DNA from: Galdieria sulphuraria
Taxonomy: Eukaryota; Rhodophyta; Bangiophyceae; Galdieriales; Galdieriaceae
DNA length: 21,020 nt
Direction: 5' to 3'
NCBI RefSeq assembly: GCF_000341285.1
Contig: NW_005178466.1
Span: 124,204-145,223 of the forward strand
Position numbers and translations under genes: made by a program. The notes below the pieces were generated by a model that worked only from the letters and a program-made list of their open reading frames with translations, made no database searches and was not told where the DNA came from. The first letter of the stretch is position 1. Each line of letters opens with the position of its first letter. Below, one piece after another: positions 9,465 through 17,871 of this stretch.

Positions 9465-10823
9465 ATGGAAGGAGGAGACATGGACAACTTTTTTGACAGC
9501 CTTGAAAGCCTTCAGGGACAGGAGGAAGTATGTAACGGAGAAGCTTTGACCAGTTCTGAGTTTTGTTTCTATGGGAACTTTCGTGAGGATAGTTTTGCAG
9601 ATTTGGAACTGAAACACTATGCCGAAGAGGAGTGTCTCTGGCAACCGAAGGTTGCACCTCATGGAGCGTTTTCCTATACTTCAGGTTACAATAAAACACC
9701 GGAGAGAGACAAAGAGCTTCTAATAGACCAGAATAACAGCTTCGTAAATACGCCTGTTACAGACTCTGTTCCTGAAACGACTTGTGTGAAAGAGAGTCTC
9801 TCATGGTCTTCTGTAGGCTCGTCGACTAACCTTGACGATGAAGCTGAAGCTTGCAAGAATTTGCAGTCAAATGGAAGTTGCTGTAAACGTGAACGTGAAC
9901 AACAGCTGTTTCCACTTATAGAAAAACTACAGTTTCAAGTCGACCTGTTAAAAAGTGAAAACCACGACTTACGAAAACATATGGGTCGTATTTCCCAAGA
10001 GAATGAAATCCTTCGGTCACAGCTACAACATTTACAAGAAAATAAGACTTTAGTGTTCAAATCTGCGAAAACTGGTAACAAAAGGCAGAGACCAGAAGAA
10101 GCCGTTGCAGTCGATAGTGAAACTATTTCTGCAAAGTGTAACCCGTCTACAACGAAAGCAGAACGACGAAAACGAACTTTGAAGTCCAAGACTCTCTTTT
10201 GCTTCAGTATAATTTTAGGTTTTTTCATACTCCCGTACTTTTTCCGCAGGCAGTCCTATTTGGATAAGAATTATGTTGGTATTGTGTGGAAAAATGGAAG
10301 CAAACCGGTGACAGCCATAGCGAAATATATTCCTTATATGGAAGAGAGAAGTCCAAGTGAGTTGGTTGGTACTTCTCAAACGAAACAAGTTGTAAGGGGT
10401 GAAACTCATTTTGACAGTTTTTTCCCAGCTGTGAGGAAGAGCTATGATCCTTCTACTGAACATTGGATAAGAAGAGCAGTAGAGGCTGCAATGCAATTGG
10501 CTGATCCATCCCCCGAAGATGTACACAACTTGGTAACACATCAGAAAGCAGAAGATTTTCTACGCTCCTATGCCTCTTGGATTACCCACAGAAGGGGCAG
10601 TCCAACCATGTTGGTAATTACCAGAGATTTGGTCTCAGTGCTACCTGAAAACGTGATAGAAAACTCATCTTGTCCGGACCCGTCCAAGGGGAATTGTGAC
10701 TATACTGTTTCACTGTTAATGCCAGTGCGTTCTTTTAACGAAAGTTTGAGTGATTGTATTTACACGTCATTGGAATGCCAACTTACTCAAGGAAAGAGTA
10801 ATAAAACACTGTGTAAATGTTAA
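9465..10823 (+). CDS. Single-pass membrane protein with leucine zipper, ATF6/bZIP28-like but lacking a basic region
   Basis: Single exon, 452 residues. The first 130 are acidic and serine-rich. Residues 148-190 form a perfect zipper: L148, L155, L162, L169, I176, L183, L190 at d positions, with I152, V159, N166, M173, N180, L187 at a. The Asn at a positions is typical of bZIP dimers. A basic linker (TTKAERRKRTLKSK) precedes one hydrophobic span at about 243-260 containing a proline, then a C-terminal domain with sequons (NGS, NSS, NES, NKT) that fits the ER lumen. This order matches membrane-tethered bZIP stress sensors such as ATF6 and plant bZIP28. However, the bZIP spacing N-x7-R-x9-L from L148 puts Cys at 130 and Ser at 138, so no DNA-binding basic region is present. 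It may be a dimerisation partner or a golgin-like protein. The C-terminal domain is not recognised. Confidence 0.7.
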   Translation: MEGGDMDNFFDSLESLQGQEEVCNGEALTSSEFCFYGNFREDSFADLELKHYAEEECLWQPKVAPHGAFSYTSGYNKTPERDKELLIDQNNSFVNTPVTDSVPETTCVKESLSWSSVGSSTNLDDEAEACKNLQSNGSCCKREREQQLFPLIEKLQFQVDLLKSENHDLRKHMGRISQENEILRSQLQHLQENKTLVFKSAKTGNKRQRPEEAVAVDSETISAKCNPSTTKAERRKRTLKSKTLFCFSIILGFFILPYFFRRQSYLDKNYVGIVWKNGSKPVTAIAKYIPYMEERSPSELVGTSQTKQVVRGETHFDSFFPAVRKSYDPSTEHWIRRAVEAAMQLADPSPEDVHNLVTHQKAEDFLRSYASWITHRRGSPTMLVITRDLVSVLPENVIENSSCPDPSKGNCDYTVSLLMPVRSFNESLSDCIYTSLECQLTQGKSNKTLCKC

Positions 10824-10925
10824 ATTTTTGTATAAACTTACGGATTTTGCCATTGTTTTCGTTCTATTGGACATGACCAACTTTCCCAAACTTCATTCTC
10901 AGATTATGAATTTTGGATCCTAAGC

Positions 10926-12566
10926 ATGAATTTCGTAGCGTTTTATAATAAAGTTACTCTGGTGGACTGCCGTTGTAGAAACTCCACGTACACTGCAAAT
11001 AATGTACAGCGAACTTCACTTTATGGTATACCTCGAGGATATAGAGTGTCGAAAACGATGCGGCCTCAGTTCTTCTATGTTTTGAGGAAGAAGATACGAA
11101 GTTCTACGTGGTGGAGGATTAAAGCCACTTTTCTAGAGAAGACGGAGGAATTGGAAAACTGGTTGTTTGATAATGGAGTTCCGAGTATCAAAGGAAAGCC
11201 AGTATTAAGTCCTCACAACTGTCGAACTTTTCGTGCAAAGATTCCTCTGAAGTTGGGTGAAGAAGTTCTTGCTATTCCGGAAAGGTTTTGGCTCACCAAG
11301 CAGTTGTCAGAGAAACTTTTGGGCTTTCACGTTTCGGATTTGAGCGATGAGGAAGCAATTGCTGCTTTGCTGTTAGTGGAAACTGCTAGAAAAGAAACTT
11401 CCTTTTGGAAACCTTGGATAGAGACTCTTCCTAGTTCGGATGAACTGCACCACTTTCTTGTGTGGTCGACAGCTGAGACACAATACTTGGAGTCTAGTTC
11501 AACTTTTGAAGATATTCTTTCTCTTCGAGAAACTGCGTCGCTTGTTTTTGAAGAGTTAAATACGGAACTATTCCCAAAGTTTTTGTATCCTCAGTACGAC
11601 GTTAAGTATTTTACTCTGCCATATTTTACGTGGGCTTTGAGTATTGTGCAATCCTTTGGATTGTATGATATTATGGATTCTTGTCCCCTCGTTATAGTGC
11701 CTGGTCTTGAGTGGTTGACTTACAAATACAGTTTGATTACGGAGGAGAGCTTTTTCCGTCAGTATTTCCATATTAGCAATGTCAGTTTAATACGGGTTGG
11801 GCCTTTTTTTACGCAGGAGCGTCGCTTAAAGATTACGGCTTCGGAAGACTTGAAAGTTGGTGAACCGGTTTCTCTTGTATATGAAGGAAATGTTAGTCTT
11901 ATAGATACCTTTTGTCGATGGGGTTGGAAGTTGGATTTGGGAGCTTTGGATGAGGAGCAGTTGTTAAAGATGGGGTCTTATGAAATATCTTTTGCAGTTA
12001 CTACAACAGATCAATTTTTTGATGACAAAGAGGACATTTTAGATGCTCAAAGACTAGAGTTACTTCAAACTTTTGAGTTAAGATATGATATGAGCAAAGA
12101 ATTGTTGCAGCGAATTTTGCCATTTCTGCGTTTGATTTGTTTGAAAGACAAAGATTCATTTATTTTAGAATCTGTTTTTCGTTCCGAAGTTTGGTCACAT
12201 CTTCAGCTACCATTTAGTTACAATAATGAGAAAGCAGTCTGCGAGTTAGTTATCCAGACTTGTGAAGAGTCCTTAGAAAGGTGGCATCCAGTTTCCTTGG
12301 AAATTATTGAAAGAGGTATGAAAGACTCTCCTGAAATCCGAAAGAAAATGGTTTCGATAATAAAATGGATGGAAGAAGCTGTTTTGAAAAGAACAATAGA
12401 ATACTTCGAACGTTACCTTGCTGGTTTGGAACAGATTGAATACTATCAGGAGCGTCGCTTGCGTCAACTTGACCTTTTGAGGCCTTTGGATAGTTCTGAA
12501 AGAGTGGGGCAGCCACCATCCGAAGGAAATGCCGCAGAGAGACCTTTTGATCAATATTACCTCTAG
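10926..12566 (+). CDS. Rubisco LSMT-family SET protein, probably catalytically dead
   Basis: Single exon, 546 residues. Family membership is clear from the C-terminal substrate-binding half, which tracks plant Rubisco large-subunit methyltransferase (FFDDKEDILDAQ, ILPFLRLICL, FILESVFRSEVW, EQIEYYQERRLRQLDLL). The family methylates lysine in the Rubisco large subunit or plastid aldolase using S-adenosylmethionine. The first 50 residues are basic and serine/threonine-rich, compatible with a plastid transit peptide. The SET half has lost its key motifs. The N-terminal glycine motif (GLGL in plants) reads HNCRTF; the cofactor-binding ADLINHS reads LEWLTYKYS, losing Asn-His; and the YGF motif with the catalytic Tyr reads RWGW. 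I therefore infer a non-catalytic lysine or protein binder. It begins 102 nt after the preceding gene on the same strand. Confidence 0.85.
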   Translation: MNFVAFYNKVTLVDCRCRNSTYTANNVQRTSLYGIPRGYRVSKTMRPQFFYVLRKKIRSSTWWRIKATFLEKTEELENWLFDNGVPSIKGKPVLSPHNCRTFRAKIPLKLGEEVLAIPERFWLTKQLSEKLLGFHVSDLSDEEAIAALLLVETARKETSFWKPWIETLPSSDELHHFLVWSTAETQYLESSSTFEDILSLRETASLVFEELNTELFPKFLYPQYDVKYFTLPYFTWALSIVQSFGLYDIMDSCPLVIVPGLEWLTYKYSLITEESFFRQYFHISNVSLIRVGPFFTQERRLKITASEDLKVGEPVSLVYEGNVSLIDTFCRWGWKLDLGALDEEQLLKMGSYEISFAVTTTDQFFDDKEDILDAQRLELLQTFELRYDMSKELLQRILPFLRLICLKDKDSFILESVFRSEVWSHLQLPFSYNNEKAVCELVIQTCEESLERWHPVSLEIIERGMKDSPEIRKKMVSIIKWMEEAVLKRTIEYFERYLAGLEQIEYYQERRLRQLDLLRPLDSSERVGQPPSEGNAAERPFDQYYL

Positions 12567-12723
12567 CCCTTTCATTGTGTCTTGTCAGTATTAAGCGTTG
12601 AAAATGGTTGTTGGATACTATACTTTAGAAGTTATTCAGTCTTTAGAAAAGTCCTCAATAAGTGGCTCGTTGTACAATAAATGCTAAAAAGGCTCATGAC
12701 AAAAATTCAAATTTTGGTTAAAC

Positions 12724-14278
12724 ATGTCGGAGGTTTCTTGGGAGGCAGGTAGGTCCCCTGTCCAACCCGGTAAGGACCACAAGTCAAGTAGTTCAGAGCA
12801 GGATGAGATTTTAAGGAGAGATGAAGTGAATTCCTCGAACAAAATTCGTAAGAAAGTTATCTTGAACCAACCTTGCTTTTGTTGAACCTTCTTGGCAAAG
12901 TTTCCAACCCTTCTTCCGAGGCCGAAGAGGATGGCACTAGACACAGACAGCTTTATGTAGGAAATATACCTCCTGACGCTACGGTGCCCCAGATACAGAA
13001 GCTTTTTGAAGAGTTCCAACCTATTGCTAGAGTAGACTTGAAGTCAGGTTTTGCTTTTGTCTTCTTGGAGGATGGGGAACAAGCTGAACGTGCAATCAGA
13101 CTACTTAATGGTACAAAGAATGAAGAACTGTTTGGTTTTCGTACTTTGAAGGTCGAATATGCCAAAGATGCCTCTCTTGTAAAGCAGAGAGAGGAAGAAA
13201 GGAAGCGTCGTGCAGAGCGAAATCCTACCGAGAGCTTGTTTGTGACGAACTTTCCTTCGTACTTTCGTGAGAGAGACTTGGAGCGTATTTTTGATCAGTT
13301 CGGAAAGGTCGTTAATGTACGTGAGTGTCTTGCACCAAGGTTTTCCTTTGACTACCCTCACTCTAGGTGGAAATTATTCGAAGCTATGCTTTTGTTACCT
13401 TTGCCTCCATAAAGGATGCTTCTTTTGCATATGAAAAAATGCATCATTTTACCCTAGATGACGGAAGGGAGTTACATGTGGAATATGTTACTGCAAACCG
13501 TGTGGGAAGACGATTGCCTCGTGAACGAGAGTCACGTTTTGGTTACAGACGACGTTCACCCCGTCGACATCCTTCCACGTCTCCCCCGAGAAGAAGGGCA
13601 CCTCGTTCAAGATCAGGGTCTCTGGATCGTGAAGACAAGAGAAGGAGGCTTGCTGACTATCGTGTGGGCTCGGAACGAAAATATTATTCCCGAAGGACTG
13701 GCGCACGGATTTTATCTCCTCAGCGAGAGAGAAGCCCGTCACGTTTTGTTAGTGAGTATTCCAGAATGACTCGTAGTCCTCCAGTTGGACGTGATTTGCG
13801 TAGGGAATATCGTGGCGATGAAAAGGATAGGACGATGAGAAGACGTGAAATAGGTGGAAGTAACAGAAACTTTTCGCAGGAAGGAGGATCACCGCAATAT
13901 TCTCACAGACGTGAGTCGCCAACCCCGCCAAGGGATAGGGAAAACTCTCCTATAACTCGAAGAGCTGCTGAACGAAGAGAGTTGCCACAAAGAAGAATTC
14001 ATTCTCCTGTAGATTCCGATTATTCTCGACATAGAGATAAAAGTGGTCTCCCAGAAGCTTCAAGAAGGGAAGGCTATCGTGAAGTTGACAGAGAGCCTCA
14101 TATCAACCACAACGGAGAAGGACAGGCACGGAGTAGTCCAGATCGTTACGATAACAGGAGGCATTCTTTCCGTCCAATGCGCTCGTATGAGGAGAGAGAC
14201 TATCAACGTAGAGACCGTTCCTCGACAGAGAATCGTAACTCTGGAAGAAGAAGATCAGTTGAAGGACGAGCTCGTTGA
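12724..14278 (+). CDS. RS-domain splicing factor with two RRMs (plant RS31/RS40-like)
   Basis: The exons are 12724-12847, 12901-13316 and 13367-14278, giving 483 residues. RRM1 starts near residue 59 (RNP2 LYVGNI, RNP1 SGFAFVFL from 90) and RRM2 near 154 (RNP2 LFVTNF, RNP1 RSYAFVTF). A basic tail of about 250 residues, rich in Arg with scattered SP, RS and RD pairs, completes the protein. The RRM pair resembles plant RS-subfamily SR proteins, which bind exonic RNA and help choose splice sites in the nucleus. Intron 2 (13317-13366, donor GTACGT) lies inside RRM2 and is fixed by the motif VVNVEIIRSYAFV. Intron 1 (12848-12900) is inferred from phase and a strong GTAAGA donor, and its acceptor is AAAG. 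The frame also stays open through an alternative donor, GTAGGT near 12746, so the N-terminus is the least certain part. Confidence 0.87.
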
Positions 14279-14447
14279 TTTCAGTTATTCGAAGGAAGTT
14301 CTTTATCATCATATTTTGTCGTTTTCTTGGATAAAGAAGGCTGGAGAAGAGTACTCAACAAGTATATAACTAGTTTAGAAAAGTTTTTCTGCTACAATGT
14401 TTCAAAACTATGACAACAAACCCAGCGAAAGATCTGTCCAAATAACA

Positions 14448-14471
14448 CAACAACAACAACAACAACAACAA
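14448..14471 (+). repeat. (CAA)8 microsatellite
   Basis: Eight CAA units lie in the 215-nt gap between the convergent RS splicing factor and SDHAF2 genes, so probably within one or both 3' untranslated regions. Confidence 0.9.
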
Positions 14472-14493
14472 GAGATTACAGTCAACCTCAACG

Positions 14494-14868
14494 CTAGTTA
14501 TTTCTTTTGCTTTTGTTGACAGTACCATTTAGCACTGACTCGCGAATGCGACGAAAAATGTTTCCATCAAGTTGTTCTGGGGGTTTCTGCTGACCACTCA
14601 GCCACGAGTACAAGTCGGGGACTTCACTGTGTATAAGCTTCTCGTACTCTTGGACTTCTAACTCGGACAGTTTTGGAAGGTTCTCTTCAGCCCAACTTCC
14701 AAGGATTAGATCAAGTTCAAGGAAACCGGTCTGTTTACTTCTATAAAGCAGTTTTCGTTTATTCACAGGTAAAGGAGTCACTAGGTTGTAAGAACTCAGG
14801 CATCTATGAGGCCCACCTATGACAGTGTAACTAACTAGAGACTGTAAATAGCGAACCAACATAGTCAA
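14494..14868 (-). CDS. SDHAF2: Succinate dehydrogenase assembly factor 2, mitochondrial
   Basis: Single exon, 124 residues. It matches the Sdh5/SdhE family, small helical proteins that help attach FAD covalently to the SDHA flavoprotein of complex II. Conserved stretches are KLLYRSKQTGFLELDLILG (39-57), WAEENLP and ELEVQEYEKLIHSEVPDLYS ending in W-L-S-G-Q. Residues 1-35 have Arg but no Asp or Glu and are amphipathic, as expected of a mitochondrial presequence. The family motif R-G-x-x-E appears as T-G-F-L-E, with Thr47 in place of Arg. Plant homologues read KQRGFLELD at this place. It is transcribed towards the RS splicing factor gene. Confidence 0.92.
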   Translation of the reverse strand: MTMLVRYLQSLVSYTVIGGPHRCLSSYNLVTPLPVNKRKLLYRSKQTGFLELDLILGSWAEENLPKLSELEVQEYEKLIHSEVPDLYSWLSGQQKPPEQLDGNIFRRIRESVLNGTVNKSKRNN

Positions 14869-14962
14869 CGTTTTGGTTCCGCTTTTGCAATTAATGGATC
14901 AAAAAATCGTATTATTCACATGAATTGACTCTTCAGATTAACTCGTGAAAACTCAATAGTTT

Positions 14963-15241
14963 TCAAGAGGCTAGAAAAAGAAAAGTCCTATTATTCCTCT
15001 CGTACTCGTCCTTAGACAGAATAAACTTGACTGGTGGCTGTTTACCTTTTGCGCTTGTAAGTTTACTCCAAGTTGTTCTTTTTGGCAGATAGAAGGTGCC
15101 TTTATCGTTTTTTTCCAAATCTTTAAAACTTTCTAAAAAAGATTTCCACGTTAGTTTTGAGGAATGATAACCATAATATCGAGAGAACAGTAACATTGTA
15201 GTTGCACTCTGTGACTCGTTAAAGGATATTCCCAAACACAT
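14963..15241 (-). CDS. Short hypothetical ORF, possibly the last exon of the TIMELESS gene
   Basis: 92 residues from an ATG at 15241 (MCLGISFNESQS...) to a stop at 14963; no domain recognised. The protein is basic, with aromatic residues and TWKSFLESFKDLEKNDKGTF in the middle. Only 35 nt separate its ATG from the stop of the TIMELESS homologue on the same strand. Two readings are possible. It may be a separate small gene in a very tight tandem. Or an unrecognised intron removes the TIMELESS stop: a GTG donor before the final VINDNDDD codons and the AG just before AAA-ATG (15245-15244) are in matching phase and would make it a C-terminal extension. The first AG after a plausible branch region, six bases earlier, would not keep this frame. 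Confidence 0.45.
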   Translation of the reverse strand: MCLGISFNESQSATTMLLFSRYYGYHSSKLTWKSFLESFKDLEKNDKGTFYLPKRTTWSKLTSAKGKQPPVKFILSKDEYERNNRTFLFLAS

Positions 15242-15276
15242 TTTCTACCTAAATAGACAAAATATTCCTCATAGCC

Positions 15277-17871
15277 TTAGTCATCATCATTATCATTGAT
15301 CACTCGGATTCTTCTTCTCACACAATTTTGAGAAGATAGTTGATCATTTGATCCTTCCACTAGATAATTAATATTGTCTATCTCTGTCCTAGAAACTCTC
15401 ATCGAGGGTGAGGATTCCTCTGTTCTCAAACTCTCCAAATTTGATCTTCGAAGTGCTTTTCTATGCTTCTTTCTTGTGCGACTCGTTGATTCTGTCTCTT
15501 CTCTCCTCGTCATGTTTTCATAATATGAACATGTTGCTGAGTTCATTGGAAATAATGCATCTACCGCAACTACAATGTTTTGACGAAAAGTTTCGACAAA
15601 AGAATCAGATATATCTTTCGACAAACTTCTTAGACCCGAAAGAAATTCACCATGATCTTTGAAAACGATACTAAAACGTAGCTCTGCTTCTGGCAAAGTC
15701 AAGGCGTAAAAGAAAGCGATGAAAGTAGCAGAATAAAGCTGAGGCCTCAATTTACGAGAACACGCTATTTTCCATAATCTTTTCAATGCCATGTAACATA
15801 ATCTGCATAATATGGAAAGTGATTTATGAATAGCCACATTCTTTGCCTCAGATACGAAATGGTTTGACAATATATTGTGAAATGGTAATAACAGAAGTTC
15901 GAACGTTTGTGAACGTATCAAAGGAGTCATTAAAAGGTCAGAAGGTCGATGGACTACTTTTTTGGCATGACTTTCCATATTCCGTACAGCGGACAATTCC
16001 TCATCGTTATTAGCTTGTTTCCGCCGTTTCCGTTTTGTCCTTTCCACACTCAGATTACCTCCCGAAACTTGCTCTAATACTTGATGCAATCCAATCAAAG
16101 TAGATAAAAGTTGTACGCATAAATCTAGGAATGGACGAGAATGTCCTTTCCTTGCTTTGAAGCTTTTGAAATAAGCGATAACGGGACTGTGCAGTTCTTC
16201 TTTCTCAAAGAATACCTCTATGAGCTGCTTTGCCTGAAATTTCCATTGTGGATACTTATTACATTCAAAGATTCGCTGTCTACTTGAGAAATTTTCAGGC
16301 ATCAGTCCTTCGTTCCTCGATACAAGAACAAACAACATCCATAAATAATCGGCCAATGCTGTAAGAAATGCACGCTCCATTTCATAGTCTTCCCACTCTA
16401 CGAATCGAGAAAACGTCCTGACTAAGAAATGAAGACAGCGCTCGTCCAAAAAATACGCCAAATGCTCAATCATAGAGCCCGACGAAAATGCTGCCGCGTA
16501 AACAATTCTAATGTAAGAAGAAACTATTGAAGGAAACCGATAGATTGGCAGCTTTTTCACGTATGGACAGTCATTGCTCAGTATACTAGTGTAACCATTT
16601 AGAAGCCATTTGTGGATAAAGGCTATACAAGAATCAAACAGTTCTTCTATGCATAATAACACTTCATTTGGCAGACCATATGGAGCTTCTTGGCAGATGG
16701 AAGAAAAACTCTCAACTAGACCATTATCACGGCTAACTTCAAGTCTATATGAGGCTGTTGCATGCTTCAAGACACCATCACATATTGACACAATATTTCT
16801 TTCCTTCTTTTCTTCCCAATGACCGTATTTTCGTTCTCCATCCTTATAAAATTTCAAAATGGGTATCATCGAATTGTGTTGCGAGCTCCATCTCATGATT
16901 CTTTCTGAACGCTTACTGTTATCCACTTTGGCAGAACTTGAAATATGAGGCTTGTTTTCATTGTTTTGAGAGCTTTCTCCACGATCTGCAACGTTGGCAC
17001 TCATAAAAACTGGACCAAAGCATTGGATAACGAAATAGCAAGGTCCAGCAATTACTCCTATCATAAGACACAAGATAGTATTTGGTATATTGTCTCTCAC
17101 ACTTTCTGCACTTAAGAATACAAATACCGCGTCATATATCTTGAGTGAAACTAACCACGATACTGTCTCTTCTTTTATTGGGCTCCGACAGTGTTTTGTC
17201 GAATAGAAAGTTTTTGAGTCCTTTCCTTGACATGTCAGCCTTTCAATAAGCGATAGTATGACTCCTATAATAGATTTACTGACACCCGACCATCCTTCGA
17301 GTAGCACAAGGCTCAAGTTTTCAACAAGGATTTTGCCGACGAACCAAAGAAGATTCAGATTCTTTGGAAGGGCTTTAGATTCAGTGACCGTTTTTCCGGA
17401 TACTGTGGTAAATACTGGTTCTATAAATGCTTTCTCTAGCGTTGTAAAATAGCTGGCTAATCGATCCTTCGACTGGTTTGTGTTGCCTAAACTTTGAGGG
17501 ATTTCAACCAACCGAAGGAGAATCTGCAGCAGACAACTTTGGATTTCTAGTTCCTCAATTATAGTAGCATAGAAAAGAAGAGGAGTAACAACGGAAGTCA
17601 CAATTTGCCAGTTCACAAAGCATTCACATAAAGTTTCAAGACCTTCGGTGTGACTGAGTATTGTGGACAGCTCTACGAGAGATTCTTTGAGTTCTCCTTC
17701 ATAAATACAGTCTCTGATAGATTCTTTAGAGGAGCATTTCTGTAACCGACTCAAAAGCTGTTTTATGTGGTCAATGAGCAGAGCAACTGCCTCCACTAAC
17801 TTGTTTTCGTTGAGGTTCAAATCAGTAGACATAAAATTTTTGGCGCCACTTCCTTTCGGTCTTCGGGGCAT
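15277..17871 (-). CDS. TIMELESS/Tof1/Swi1-like replication fork protection protein
   Basis: Single exon, 864 residues, mostly helical. Recognition rests on the order of features in the TIMELESS family: an N-terminal armadillo-like half with LLQILLRLVEIPQ and a bent repeat near 75-120, a loop with basic residues, and the second helical half including a stretch near 565-618 in which F-K-S-F and GGNLSVERTKRKRRK parallel the human segment ending in a basic RVSRKSRKRRK-like patch. The C-terminal tail is charged and disordered. Family members pair with TIPIN/Csm3 to stabilise stalled replication forks and pass checkpoint signals in the nucleus. Similarity is weak outside these blocks. I see no C-terminal PARP1-binding-type domain in this frame. 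An E2F-type motif lies inside the first codons. The next short ORF starts 35 nt downstream. Confidence 0.7.
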   Translation of the reverse strand: MPRRPKGSGAKNFMSTDLNLNENKLVEAVALLIDHIKQLLSRLQKCSSKESIRDCIYEGELKESLVELSTILSHTEGLETLCECFVNWQIVTSVVTPLLFYATIIEELEIQSCLLQILLRLVEIPQSLGNTNQSKDRLASYFTTLEKAFIEPVFTTVSGKTVTESKALPKNLNLLWFVGKILVENLSLVLLEGWSGVSKSIIGVILSLIERLTCQGKDSKTFYSTKHCRSPIKEETVSWLVSLKIYDAVFVFLSAESVRDNIPNTILCLMIGVIAGPCYFVIQCFGPVFMSANVADRGESSQNNENKPHISSSAKVDNSKRSERIMRWSSQHNSMIPILKFYKDGERKYGHWEEKKERNIVSICDGVLKHATASYRLEVSRDNGLVESFSSICQEAPYGLPNEVLLCIEELFDSCIAFIHKWLLNGYTSILSNDCPYVKKLPIYRFPSIVSSYIRIVYAAAFSSGSMIEHLAYFLDERCLHFLVRTFSRFVEWEDYEMERAFLTALADYLWMLFVLVSRNEGLMPENFSSRQRIFECNKYPQWKFQAKQLIEVFFEKEELHSPVIAYFKSFKARKGHSRPFLDLCVQLLSTLIGLHQVLEQVSGGNLSVERTKRKRRKQANNDEELSAVRNMESHAKKVVHRPSDLLMTPLIRSQTFELLLLPFHNILSNHFVSEAKNVAIHKSLSILCRLCYMALKRLWKIACSRKLRPQLYSATFIAFFYALTLPEAELRFSIVFKDHGEFLSGLRSLSKDISDSFVETFRQNIVVAVDALFPMNSATCSYYENMTRREETESTSRTRKKHRKALRRSNLESLRTEESSPSMRVSRTEIDNINYLVEGSNDQLSSQNCVRRRIRVINDNDDD

